A DNA stretch of 64,000 nt from VRUE01 sp963812335 (GTDB lineage: Bacteria > Actinomycetota > Thermoleophilia > Solirubrobacterales > 70-9). This document shows, one piece after another, positions 39,702 through 48,114 of this stretch. The DNA lies in assembly GCA_963812335.1 (NCBI GenBank), contig CAWEUU010000004.1, positions 682,001 to 746,000 of the forward strand. The letters are read 5' to 3'. Every line of letters begins with the position of its first letter. Position 1 is the first letter of the stretch. The notes under the pieces are model-generated. The model was not told the origin of the DNA, did no database searches, and saw only the letters and a list, made by a program, of their open reading frames with translations. Both the position numbers and the translations under genes were made by a program.

Positions 39702-40220
39702 CTACGGGATGCCGGTCGCGTGGGGGTTGCCGCCGGCGACGGCGATCGGGGCGGGCGCCGCCGCGTCACTCTCGATCCGGTCGCGCAACCGGCGCAGCGC
39801 CTCGTGCCAGCCGCGCCGCTGCCAGTGGGCGTTGCCCGAGAGCACCTCCAGTGCCCGGTCGAGCGGGTTGGACGGCTCGGTCCAGTGCGCGACGCGGAGC
39901 CTGGTCAGCGAGCCGCCGCTCTCGGTCAGCTCCCAGACCGTGGTCGAGGGGATTCGGTTGCCACGACCGCCCCGGCCGTGCTCGACCAGCTTGTGCGGCG
40001 GCTCCAACTCGGCGATCGCGGTGTCCGTCCAGACCTTGCGCAGCGGCGCGATGACGCGAAAGCGGGCGCCCGCCCCGACCCCGCTCGACTCGATCCGGGT
40101 GAGGTGGAAGCCGCTGAGGAAATGGTCGGTGAAGGAAGGGCGGTCGGCGAGGTCGGCGAGCGTCGCGAAGACGCGCTCGCGCGAAGCGTCGATCTCTATC
40201 TCTGCGCCGAACGGACCCAT
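39702..40220 (-). CDS. SRPBCC/polyketide-cyclase-like protein
   Basis: This 172-residue START-like domain protein begins FGAEIEIDASRERVFATLADLADRPSF, the hallmark of SRPBCC proteins that bind hydrophobic ligands in a deep pocket. It continues GAGARFRVIAPLRKVWTDTAIAELEPPHKLVEHG and TTVWELTESGGSLTRLRV. The function is unknown. A TAGAAT box lies 11 nt before the ATG. It precedes the lipoprotein gene on the same strand by 26 nt. Confidence 0.82.
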   Translation of the reverse strand: MGPFGAEIEIDASRERVFATLADLADRPSFTDHFLSGFHLTRIESSGVGAGARFRVIAPLRKVWTDTAIAELEPPHKLVEHGRGGRGNRIPSTTVWELTESGGSLTRLRVAHWTEPSNPLDRALEVLSGNAHWQRRGWHEALRRLRDRIESDAAAPAPIAVAGGNPHATGIP

Positions 40221-40312
40221 GGGGAGGGGCGATTCTATGCGGAAAATTGCGGATGACGCCGCTCGTATCAGGCGCTACGCTCTGCCGGCGAGAGCGTCGG
40301 AAAGGAGTAGCC

Positions 40313-40897
40313 ATGACCAGTCTCACCCCCGCCCCGATTCCAGCTTCCGACCGCTATGCCGCTGGGACATATCCCGGGCATGGCACCTACTACTGCGTCG
40401 AGTGCGGCTCTCAGCTCTCGCTGCGCGAGGACGACCGGCTGCCCCCGTGCCCCCGCTGCGGCACGACGAGCTTCCAGCTCGACTCGATTTTTGAGCCCAT
40501 GCAGGAGCACGCCGAGACCACGGCCGAGTTCGAGGTCCCCGACGATGCCGCTCCCTCGAGCTGGCTGGAAGAGCTGCGAGCGGCGTTGAGGCCCGGCAGC
40601 CGTCATCTGGTCTGCCGCGACGAGCAGGGCGAGGTGCGCGACTTCGAGATCGGCGCCGGCTGGTCGCGGATCGGCCGCAGCATCGCCGCCGACGTCCGGC
40701 TCGACGACCCCAGCGTCTCCCGCCGTCACGCCCTTGTGGTCTCCGAACCGGGCAGGTCGCTGCGCGTGCTCGACGACCGCAGCCTCAATGGCATCCTCGT
40801 CAACGGCGAGGTGGTCGAGTGGGGCAGGCTCGAGGACGGCGACGAGCTGACGATCGGCAGCTACCGGCTGTACGCGCTGTACGCGCTCGAAGCCTGA
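40313..40897 (+). CDS. Zinc-ribbon/FHA-domain protein
   Basis: This 194-residue protein has a rubredoxin-like zinc ribbon at residues 26-51 (YYCVECGSQL, PPCPRCGTTSF) and a C-terminal FHA domain at about 105-190 with GRSIAADVRLDDPSVSRRHALV and RSLNGILVNGE, including the conserved Arg, Ser-His and Asn that read phosphothreonine. FHA proteins serve Ser/Thr kinase signalling; the partner is not in this window. Start: ATG at 40313 with AAAGGAG upstream; the longer frame is not supported. Confidence 0.88.
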   Translation: MTSLTPAPIPASDRYAAGTYPGHGTYYCVECGSQLSLREDDRLPPCPRCGTTSFQLDSIFEPMQEHAETTAEFEVPDDAAPSSWLEELRAALRPGSRHLVCRDEQGEVRDFEIGAGWSRIGRSIAADVRLDDPSVSRRHALVVSEPGRSLRVLDDRSLNGILVNGEVVEWGRLEDGDELTIGSYRLYALYALEA

Positions 40898-40933
40898 GCG
40901 TCGCCTGACGCAAATTCCGGCCTACGGCGGCCG

Positions 40934-40939
40934 TAGAGT
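40934..40939 (+). promoter_or_regulatory. -10 box of coiled-coil protein gene
   Basis: TAGAGT lies 7 nt before the ATG at 40947. It overlaps the in-frame GTG at 40938, which argues against that GTG as the start. Confidence 0.5.
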
Positions 40940-40946
40940 GGGCGGC

Positions 40947-41312
40947 ATGGATGCCCCCAACGATCCCTCGATCGCGGCCGAGCAGGCCCGCGCCCGCCTG
41001 CACGAAGAGATAGAGCGCGTCCGCAGCGGCGTCGAGGAGATGCTGACCGAACAGGACAACCACGACCACCCGGAGCTGCGCAGGGAGCTCGAGGAGATCC
41101 GCAAGGAGACCAGGCGCTATGTGAAGAAGCGCGTCGCCAAGGCGGAGCGGCGAACGGGCAAGCGCCTCGCCGCGATCGAACGCCGGATCGACCAAGTGGA
41201 GCAGGACCGCCAACACGCCGAGTGGCGCATCCACACCAACACTGAGGCAATGCTGGATGGCCTCCTAAAAGAGGTCCGAGCCATAGCCGACCTCTTGTCC
41301 CAAGCACGCTAA
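40947..41312 (+). CDS. Small coiled-coil hypothetical protein
   Basis: This 121-residue, almost fully helical and highly charged protein (AEQARARLHEEIERVRSGVEEML, LRRELEEIRKETRRYVKKRVAKAERR) is probably a coiled coil. No family was recognised. Start: ATG at 40947, leaderless. Its stop begins the large inverted repeat shared with the convergent gltB gene. Confidence 0.65.
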   Translation: MDAPNDPSIAAEQARARLHEEIERVRSGVEEMLTEQDNHDHPELRRELEEIRKETRRYVKKRVAKAERRTGKRLAAIERRIDQVEQDRQHAEWRIHTNTEAMLDGLLKEVRAIADLLSQAR

Positions 41313-41411
41313 GGGACCGGGCACCCCTCCTGCAGAACTTGTGAGCCGGGCAGGCGTCCGCGCCCATGCAGGCTACTGGCGGCGGGTTCGGCAGGAGGGG
41401 TGCCCGGTCCC
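41313..41411. terminator. Long inverted repeat filling the gap before gltB end
   Basis: The arms 41313-41333 and 41391-41411 are a perfect 21-bp inverted repeat (starting GGGACCGGGCACCCCTCC) separated by 57 nt. They fit exactly between the stop of the coiled-coil gene and the stop of convergent gltB. It is probably a bidirectional terminator. The arm core GGGGTGCCCGG resembles the arms of the repeats at 20139 and 37278. Confidence 0.75.
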
Positions 41412-41412
41412 T

Positions 41413-44400
41413 CTACTCGGTCGAGATAGACGGATCGGCCTGCACCTTGTGCGGCACGATCATCAGGAAGTTGCTCGCCGCGTCGGCACCGAGCGCGGCG
41501 ATCCGCTCGGCCTCCTCGTCCTGACCCGTGGCGCGCAGCTCGTCGCAGTAATGCGAGAGCAGATCGTCAACGTCGAGCAGGGCCTCGGTGTCGAGGTCCT
41601 TGAGCTCCACTTTGGCGCCCTCGCCCAGCCGCGCCTCGATCGAGTCGCGGTCGATGCCGAAGGCGTTGTGACGGACGTAGACCCTGCCGCCGGTCATCCC
41701 GGCGCAGGCCCAGGGGCCGAGATCACCGAGCACGATCGCGCGGCCGGAGGTCATGTACTCGAAAGCAAAGCCCTTGGCGTTGGCGCGGTCGACGACGCAG
41801 CCGCGGCTGTCGTCGATTTCCTCCTCGGGCTCGCCGCCGAGCACCACGTCGGCGCCGGAGAGGCGGATGCAGAAGCGCGAGTCGGCCGATCCCTGGACGA
41901 AGAGGCGGCCGCGCTGGGCGCCGTAGGCGAACGACTTGCCGACCGAGCCGTTGACGCGGCGGCCCTTGGCCCCCTTGCCCTTGAGCACGGCGACGGTGCC
42001 GCCCAGCATCGTCTTGCCGACGCCGTCCTGGGCGCCGCCCTCGACCCGAATCGAGACGCCGTAGGCGTTGAAGGCGCCGAGCCCCTGGCCGGCGACCGAG
42101 CCGCCGTTGAAGCTGAGGTCGGCGAGCACGTCGTCGTTGGACTCCGGGCCGCCGTCGAAGATGCGAGCCCGGGCGATCGCCCCTGCGAGCTCGGTGCCGA
42201 GCACGCGGTCGTTGGCATCGGTGGCGCGCGGGAACCGGCTGTTGACGGTGCCGCCACCGGAGCAGACTTCACCGGCCAGGGATGCGATCTGAGCGGAGGC
42301 CTGCTTGTTCTCCATGCGGATCGGGCGAGCGACGACAAGGCCCGCCTCGGCCCGCTCCTCGGCGATCTCCTCGGCCACCGGCAGATCGAGCGGCTCGAGG
42401 TCGAGGAACTCCTCCAGCGGGGTGATCAACGGCGCCAGGTCGACCTGGTCGTGGTGGGAGACCTGCTCGAGCAGGTCGTAGCGGCCGACCAGGTCCTGGG
42501 CGCGGTCGTAGCCAAGTGAGGCGACAACCTGCTTGACCTCCTCGCCCATCGCCTGGAAGAAGCGGGCGCAGCTCTCCGCCGCGGTGTCGACCGCCTGCGG
42601 GGTGAACTTCTTGAGGCCGTGGTCCTGGGCCTGCTCGACGGTCTCGATCTGGGTCGCGATGCCGACGTGGCAGGTGTCGAGCTGGCAGCCGCGGCAGATC
42701 GTGCAACCGAGGCTGACCATCGCCAGGGTGCCGAAGCCGACCCGGTTGGCGCCAAGGCAGTGCAGCTTGACGATGTCGTGGCCGGTTCGGTAGCCGCCGT
42801 CGGCCCAGATCTCGACCCGGTTGCGCAGCCCGGCCTCCATCAGCGCCCGGTGCACGGCGCGGGTGCCGATGTCGGAGGGCAGGCCGACGTGGCGCAGTGC
42901 GTGCTGACGGGCGGCGCCGGTGCCCCCCTCGAAGCCCGAGAGGGTGATGATGTCGGCGCCAGCCTTGGCGATGCCGAGGCCGATCGTGCCGATGTTCGGC
43001 ACCACCGGCACCTTGACCGAGACGCGCACGTCCGGGTTGACCGTCTTCAGCTCGTCGATCAGCTCGGCCAGGTCCTCGATCGAGTAGAGGTCGTGGTTGT
43101 TGGAGGGCGAGATCAGGTCGGTGCCCGGCGCGGCGTTACGCGCGGCGGCGACCTTCTCGGAGACCTTCTTGCCTGGCAGGTGGCCGCCCTCGCCGGGCTT
43201 GGCGCCCTGGCCGATCTTGATCTCGGCGACGTAGGAGGAGTTGATCATCTCCGCCGAGACGCCAAATCGGCCCGAGGCGACCTGCTGGCCGCGCCACTTG
43301 CGGTACTGCCCGTACATGTCGCGGATCTCGCCGCCCTCGCCGTTGACGCAGAGCACGTTGATCGATTTCGCCGCCTCGGCGTAGGCGCGGAAGGCGGGCT
43401 CGGACTGCGAGCCGAAGCTCATCGAGGAGATCACGACCGGGTAGTCATGATGGCCGACGCCGGCATCGACCGTGGCCGGGTCAACCGGTTCGCGGTCGCC
43501 CTTCAACCCCATGATGTGACGCATCGAGATCGGGCTCTGGGCCTCCAGGTCGCGCACTTTCTCGCTGTATTCGGTGTAGTCGCCGGAGCCGTTGGCGGTG
43601 GCGATCGCGGCCTTGTAGACCTTGGGGTAGAAGCGGAACGTCTTCGCCGGTTTGGCGCTCTCGTCGCCGCTCAGCACCTGGGCGCGTTCGTTGCTGCTTT
43701 CGTCGAGCTGCTCGAAGCCGGCGCCGCCCTTCTCGGAGGCGGCGAAGGCCTCGGTCTGGAAGATCTCGGCCAGCTCGGGGCGGATCCCGATCGAGGAGAA
43801 CTGGCGCGCGTAGCCGCGCACCTCGTGGATCCCGATCGTCGAGATCACTTTCTCGATCCCCTTCTCCAGGGCCGCGCAGAGGTTGCCGATGTCGGTGCGG
43901 TAATCCTCGACGCAGATCACCTCGATCATCGTGTACGGGCAGACGCCGTTGGCGCCGAGCCCGAGCGCGAGCATCGTGTCGTGGACGTTGCGAATCGCGG
44001 CCGAGCGCAGGACGATTCCGCAGCGCCGCCGCAGGTTCTCCTCGCCGGGCTCGACCCGGAACTGCTTCAGCGCCTGATCGATCGCGGAGGTGGCCAGGTG
44101 CGGATCGAGGTAGCGCCGCTCGCCGTCGTAGACGGTGCGGTCGGTGAGCACCAGCAGCTCGGCCCCGTCGCGAACCATCTTCACCGCCTCCTGCCTGATC
44201 CGGTTGATCGCCCCGCGCGTCGTCTCCGACTCGAGCAGCGAGATGTCGACCGCGGCGGCGCGGCCGCGGAACTCCTCCCAGAGGTCCTCGAGCAGGTAGG
44301 TGTAGCGCTCACGGGCGATCTCGCGATAGCTCTTGTCGGAGAGCGGCGCCAGCCCGTGGTGACCGCCGAGGATCACCGGGAACGAGGTCTCGACGGTGCC

Positions 44401-46086
44401 GGTGTCCTCGCCGGCCGCGTCGATCGAAGGGCGGCGGCCGAAGACCGAGCGGGTCGAGAAGTGCTCCATCTCACGCTCGCGGTCGATCGCCGGGTTGGTG
44501 ACGACGGCGACCGTCTCCTTGAAGTAGTCGGCGAGGTTCTGGCGCTCGGGCGAGAGTGCCGCCAGCGGGCCGTCGTAGCCGAGCGATCCGACCGGCTCGG
44601 CCCCGTTGGAGGCCATCTGCTGGACCAGTTTCACGTCGTCGCGCTGCCAGCCGAAGCCGGCGAGGATGCGGTCCTCGACCTTGACCGGCTCTTCGGGGCC
44701 CGCGTCGGAGTAGCCCGGCACGTCGGCGCCCTCGAGCGGGCCGCCGGTGTCGAGCGCGCGGTCGTAGGGCCCCGCCTGCTCGGCCCCGTTGCGCGCCAGC
44801 CAGCGGTCGCGGACGATGCGCAGCATCTCGTCGTGGGCGTGCAGGGTCGAGCGGCGCACGGCGCGGTCGATCGAGACCAGCGCCTTCTCGCCCGGGGCGA
44901 GCGGCTTCGGCTCGGAGACCATCTCGCCGACGGCGACCACACCGGGCTCGGAGCTGAAGACGTAATCCTCGCCGGTCTCGATCTGCCAGAGCGGGCGCAG
45001 GCCGAGCGCGTCGGCGGAGAAGGCGCACTCGTCGCCGTGGCGGGCGATCAGCGCCACCGGGCCCTGCGCGAACGGGCCCATCGCCTGGCGCATGTACATG
45101 TAGAAGCGGTGCAGGTCGTCGGGCAGCGAGCGGATCTCGTTGACGATCGGCGGCACGACCATCTCCATCGCCTCGGCGAGGCTGAGCCCGTCGCGGCTGA
45201 CCAGCGTCGCGATCGTGCGGTTGAGGTCCTGCGAGTCCGACGAGTCGGGCTGGATCGGCACGCCGAGCATGCGCGCCTCCTGGCGCAGCTGGGCGATCGT
45301 GTTGATCTCGCCGTTGTGGCCGAGCACCGAGAACGGCTGCACCCTCTTGAATGAAGGCCAGGTGTTGGTCGAGTAGCGGTTGTGGCCGAAGGCCCCGATC
45401 GTCTCGAAGCGCTCGTCGCGCAGGTCCGGGTAGTACTCGCCGAGCACGATCGGCGCGCCCATCACCTTGTAGACGCAGATCGTCGCCGAGAACGAGGGGA
45501 TGTGGACGCCGAGCTCGCGCTCGAGCTCGATCAAGAGGTCGAAGAGGACGCGGTCGCGGCGCGAGGCGTCGGCGACGAGGCCGCCGATCTGCCAGAAGTG
45601 GGGCTCCTCCTCACGCGCGGTCGGGCCCAGCGCAGGCGAGTCGACGACGCCGATGCGCTCGGCGAGGATGCGGAAGCCGCCGCTGCCGAGCAGCTCGCGG
45701 GCGTCGTGCTGGATCTTCTCGAGGTCCTGCGAGCGCTCGACGAAGACGTGGGCGACGGCGAAGGCGTCGTCGAGGGTCAGCGAGGGGTCGTGGCCGCCGG
45801 AGCGGACCTCCTCGGCCCAGATCTTGCGCGGGATGTCGAGCAGCAGGCCGCAGCCGTCACCCTCGCCGTCGACGTTGCCGGCGCGGTGGAGCATCTTCCC
45901 CAGCGCCGGGATCGCGCGCTCGATCGGTTCGTGGCTCGGTGTCGCGTCCTTGCGCACCGAAGCGTAGATCGCGCAGGCGTCCTTGTCCTCGACGCTGGGC
46001 GGCGATACGAGCGGCCGGTAGGCGCGCTCCGGCGAGTAGCGAAGGGTGCTCTCGCCGCCGTTCTCACGAGACTGGGTATGGGACAT
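41413..46086 (-). CDS. gltB: Glutamate synthase large subunit
   Basis: The 1557-residue GltB converts glutamine and 2-oxoglutarate to glutamate. Domains in order: class II amidotransferase with nucleophile C38 in DKDACAIYASV (a 37-residue propeptide would be removed), central domain, FMN-binding synthase domain (KPGEGGHLPGKKVSEKVA, SPSNNHDLYSIEDLA), the 3Fe-4S cysteines in CTICRGCQLDTCHVG, and the C-terminal GXGXG beta-helix (GGSVAGQGLGAF). It has its own TATAAT promoter and GGAGG before the ATG. No gltD small subunit is adjacent. Confidence 0.95.
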   Translation of the reverse strand: MSHTQSRENGGESTLRYSPERAYRPLVSPPSVEDKDACAIYASVRKDATPSHEPIERAIPALGKMLHRAGNVDGEGDGCGLLLDIPRKIWAEEVRSGGHDPSLTLDDAFAVAHVFVERSQDLEKIQHDARELLGSGGFRILAERIGVVDSPALGPTAREEEPHFWQIGGLVADASRRDRVLFDLLIELERELGVHIPSFSATICVYKVMGAPIVLGEYYPDLRDERFETIGAFGHNRYSTNTWPSFKRVQPFSVLGHNGEINTIAQLRQEARMLGVPIQPDSSDSQDLNRTIATLVSRDGLSLAEAMEMVVPPIVNEIRSLPDDLHRFYMYMRQAMGPFAQGPVALIARHGDECAFSADALGLRPLWQIETGEDYVFSSEPGVVAVGEMVSEPKPLAPGEKALVSIDRAVRRSTLHAHDEMLRIVRDRWLARNGAEQAGPYDRALDTGGPLEGADVPGYSDAGPEEPVKVEDRILAGFGWQRDDVKLVQQMASNGAEPVGSLGYDGPLAALSPERQNLADYFKETVAVVTNPAIDREREMEHFSTRSVFGRRPSIDAAGEDTGTVETSFPVILGGHHGLAPLSDKSYREIARERYTYLLEDLWEEFRGRAAAVDISLLESETTRGAINRIRQEAVKMVRDGAELLVLTDRTVYDGERRYLDPHLATSAIDQALKQFRVEPGEENLRRRCGIVLRSAAIRNVHDTMLALGLGANGVCPYTMIEVICVEDYRTDIGNLCAALEKGIEKVISTIGIHEVRGYARQFSSIGIRPELAEIFQTEAFAASEKGGAGFEQLDESSNERAQVLSGDESAKPAKTFRFYPKVYKAAIATANGSGDYTEYSEKVRDLEAQSPISMRHIMGLKGDREPVDPATVDAGVGHHDYPVVISSMSFGSQSEPAFRAYAEAAKSINVLCVNGEGGEIRDMYGQYRKWRGQQVASGRFGVSAEMINSSYVAEIKIGQGAKPGEGGHLPGKKVSEKVAAARNAAPGTDLISPSNNHDLYSIEDLAELIDELKTVNPDVRVSVKVPVVPNIGTIGLGIAKAGADIITLSGFEGGTGAARQHALRHVGLPSDIGTRAVHRALMEAGLRNRVEIWADGGYRTGHDIVKLHCLGANRVGFGTLAMVSLGCTICRGCQLDTCHVGIATQIETVEQAQDHGLKKFTPQAVDTAAESCARFFQAMGEEVKQVVASLGYDRAQDLVGRYDLLEQVSHHDQVDLAPLITPLEEFLDLEPLDLPVAEEIAEERAEAGLVVARPIRMENKQASAQIASLAGEVCSGGGTVNSRFPRATDANDRVLGTELAGAIARARIFDGGPESNDDVLADLSFNGGSVAGQGLGAFNAYGVSIRVEGGAQDGVGKTMLGGTVAVLKGKGAKGRRVNGSVGKSFAYGAQRGRLFVQGSADSRFCIRLSGADVVLGGEPEEEIDDSRGCVVDRANAKGFAFEYMTSGRAIVLGDLGPWACAGMTGGRVYVRHNAFGIDRDSIEARLGEGAKVELKDLDTEALLDVDDLLSHYCDELRATGQDEEAERIAALGADAASNFLMIVPHKVQADPSISTE

Positions 46087-46148
46087 CTCGACCTCCCGGT
46101 TTCCGCGCCTTCTCCGAGCGGGCGCGCGACGGGTTGACAGGTTGGCAG

Positions 46149-46154
46149 ATTATA
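46149..46154 (-). promoter_or_regulatory. gltB -10 box (TATAAT)
   Basis: Minus-strand TATAAT, a consensus -10 box, lies 62 nt before the gltB ATG. The leader carries GGGAGG 5 nt before the start. It directly abuts the thrB terminator. Confidence 0.6.
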
Positions 46155-46174
46155 GGGAGCGCGCCCGCTCCCTA
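46153..46174 (-). terminator. thrB terminator hairpin
   Basis: TAGGGAGCG pairs with CGCTCCCTA (9 bp, 4-nt loop) and includes the thrB stop codon. It separates the threonine operon from the gltB promoter. Confidence 0.6.
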
Positions 46175-47053
46175 CAGCTCGGGGACGTCGGCGCCGTGCG
46201 GGGTGAAGGGGAGGCGGCGAACCTCGGCCCAGCCGTCGCAGCGGCGCTCCAGCTCGCCGCTGACCTTGCCGGCGTCCTGCCAGGTGGTCCAGACGAGCAC
46301 GGTCGGGCCGGCGCCGGAGATCGTCGCGCCGAGCGCGCCGAGGGCGCGCGCCTCGTCGACCAGATCCATCGAGCGCGGGTAGAGCTCGCGGCGGCGCTCC
46401 TGGTGGATGCGGTCGGCGAGGCCGGAGGCGACGAGGTCGAGGTCGGCGCGCTCGAGGCCGAGCACCAGCCGCGAGGCGGCGGCGACGTTGGCGACGGCGT
46501 CAGCGAGCGGCACCTCGGCCGGGATCGCCTCGCGGGCGCGCTCGGTCGAGACCTCCTCGGGGGGGATGACGACGATCGCCTCCAGCCCGCCGGGGGGATC
46601 GAAGCGGGCTGCGCTGGGCGCCCCGTCCGCCCCGGGACCGCAGACGACGAAGCCACCGTAGATCGCCGCCGCGACGTTGTCGGGGTGGCCCTCGATCTCG
46701 CTTGCCCGCGCCAGTAGCTCTTCTTTCGACAGCGCCAGCTCGTAGAGGTGGTCGGCGGCGACCAGGCCCGCGACGATCGCCGCGGCGCTGGAGCCGAGCC
46801 CGCGGCCGAGCGGGATCGCCTGGGTCAGCCGAAAGGCAATCCCGTCGGCCGGGTGCAGAGTCTCGAAGGCGCGCACGATCAGGTTGTCGCGGCCGGTGGG
46901 CACGTCCAGCGGCCCGGGGTCGAGGTCGAACTCGCCGGCCTCCTCCACCTCGAGCTCGAGGAAGAGGTCGAGCGCCGCCGCCATCACGTCGTAGCCCGGC
47001 CCGAGGTTGGCCGAGGAGGCGGGGACGCGGACGAGCCGGCGGCGCGCGGTCAA
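46172..47053 (-). CDS. thrB: Homoserine kinase
   Basis: ThrB phosphorylates homoserine in threonine synthesis. The 293-residue GHMP kinase has RVPASSANLGPGYDVM at the N-terminus, the ATP-binding loop IPLGRGLGSSAAAIVAG (about residues 80-96) and the C-terminal GATISGAGPTVL. Start: TTG at 47053 in a TTGA overlap with thrC. It is the last gene of lysA-hom-thrC-thrB; a hairpin begins at its stop. Confidence 0.94.
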   Translation of the reverse strand: MTARRRLVRVPASSANLGPGYDVMAAALDLFLELEVEEAGEFDLDPGPLDVPTGRDNLIVRAFETLHPADGIAFRLTQAIPLGRGLGSSAAAIVAGLVAADHLYELALSKEELLARASEIEGHPDNVAAAIYGGFVVCGPGADGAPSAARFDPPGGLEAIVVIPPEEVSTERAREAIPAEVPLADAVANVAAASRLVLGLERADLDLVASGLADRIHQERRRELYPRSMDLVDEARALGALGATISGAGPTVLVWTTWQDAGKVSGELERRCDGWAEVRRLPFTPHGADVPEL

Positions 47054-48114
47054 TCGAATACCGCGCGCTCGACGGCGCCGAGGTCGTTCTCGCAGTTGAG
47101 CACCGGCGGCGCTTCGGAGAGCGCCGTGTCGGGGTCCTTGAGGCCGTGGCCGGTGAGCACGCAGACGACCGACTCCGGCGGCGCCGAGCCCGCGGCGAGC
47201 GGCAGGCCGTGGGCGAGCAGGCCGGCAACCGAGGCGGCCGAGGCCGGCTCACAGAAAACGCCCTCGCTGGCGGCGAGCCAGTGGTAGGCGTCGAGAATCT
47301 GCTGGTCGGAGACCGCCGCGACCCTGCCGCGCGAGCTGGTGAAGGCCGTCATCGCCTCCTCCCAGCGCGCCGGGTTGCCGATCCGGATCGCCGAGGCGAC
47401 CGTCTCCGGCTCGGCGACCGGGGCGCCGCCGACCAGCGGCGCCGCGCCCTCGGCCTGGAAGCCGTAGACGATCGGCGCTGTCCCGGCCTGCTCGAAGCCG
47501 CGCCACCAGGCGGTCACGTTGCCGGCGTTGCCGACCGGGATCGCCAGGGCTCCCGGCGCCTCGCCGAGCTCCTCGATGACCTCGAACGCCGCCGTCATCT
47601 GGCCCTCGATCCGGTAGGGGTTGACCGAGTTGACCAGCTCGATCGGGTGCCGCTGGGCAAGCTCGCGGACGATCTGCAGCGCCTCGTCGAAGTTGCCCTG
47701 CAGGGCGACCACGCGGGCGCCGTGCATCAGCGCCTGCGCCAGCTTGCCGATCGCGATCTTGCCCTCGGGCACGATCACGGCGCCGCGCATCCCGGCCCGC
47801 GCCGCGTAGGCCGCGGCGCTGGCGGCGGTGTTGCCGGTCGAGGCGCAGATCACCGCCTCCGCCCCCCTCCCCTTCGCCCGCGAGACCGCAACGGTCATCC
47901 CCCGATCCTTGAACGACCCGGTCGGATTGGCCCCTTCGAACTTCAGATAGGCGCGGACGCCCAACCGCTCGGACAGCCGCTCCGCATGAATCAGCGGCGT
48001 CGACCCCTCATTCAAGCTCACCACGGGATCGCCCGGCTCAAGCGACAACTGCTCCCGGTATCTGTCGATCAGCGGAAGGGGCATCAGCGAGGGGCGCCGG
48101 GGGTCCTCATACAA
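47050..48114 (-). CDS. thrC: Threonine synthase
   Basis: ThrC converts O-phosphohomoserine to threonine with PLP. The 354-residue protein has SLNEGSTPLIHAERL, the PLP lysine in GANPTGSFKDRGM (about residue 71), CASTGNTAASAAAYAARAG and PVGNAGNVTAWW. Start: TTG at 48114, with a strong GGAGG just upstream and an 8-nt overlap with hom; an in-frame ATG at 48084 lacks a Shine-Dalgarno sequence. It sits between hom and thrB. Confidence 0.94.
   Translation of the reverse strand: MYEDPRRPSLMPLPLIDRYREQLSLEPGDPVVSLNEGSTPLIHAERLSERLGVRAYLKFEGANPTGSFKDRGMTVAVSRAKGRGAEAVICASTGNTAASAAAYAARAGMRGAVIVPEGKIAIGKLAQALMHGARVVALQGNFDEALQIVRELAQRHPIELVNSVNPYRIEGQMTAAFEVIEELGEAPGALAIPVGNAGNVTAWWRGFEQAGTAPIVYGFQAEGAAPLVGGAPVAEPETVASAIRIGNPARWEEAMTAFTSSRGRVAAVSDQQILDAYHWLAASEGVFCEPASAASVAGLLAHGLPLAAGSAPPESVVCVLTGHGLKDPDTALSEAPPVLNCENDLGAVERAVFD

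Noticed and set aside
42619..45354. A 911-codon open frame antisense to gltB, and other very long antisense frames such as 27873-29717 (minus) and 31601-33661 (minus)
   Set aside because: They are low-complexity Arg/Ala/Gly/Asp translations expected in high-GC DNA opposite real genes, with no domains and no promoter or Shine-Dalgarno support.
46116..46170. GAGCGGGCGCGC (46116-46127) complementary to GCGCGCCCGCTC (46159-46170), a possible antiterminator pairing before gltB
   Set aside because: The gltB -10 box lies between the arms, so a gltB transcript would contain only one of them; only thrB read-through RNA could form the pair.
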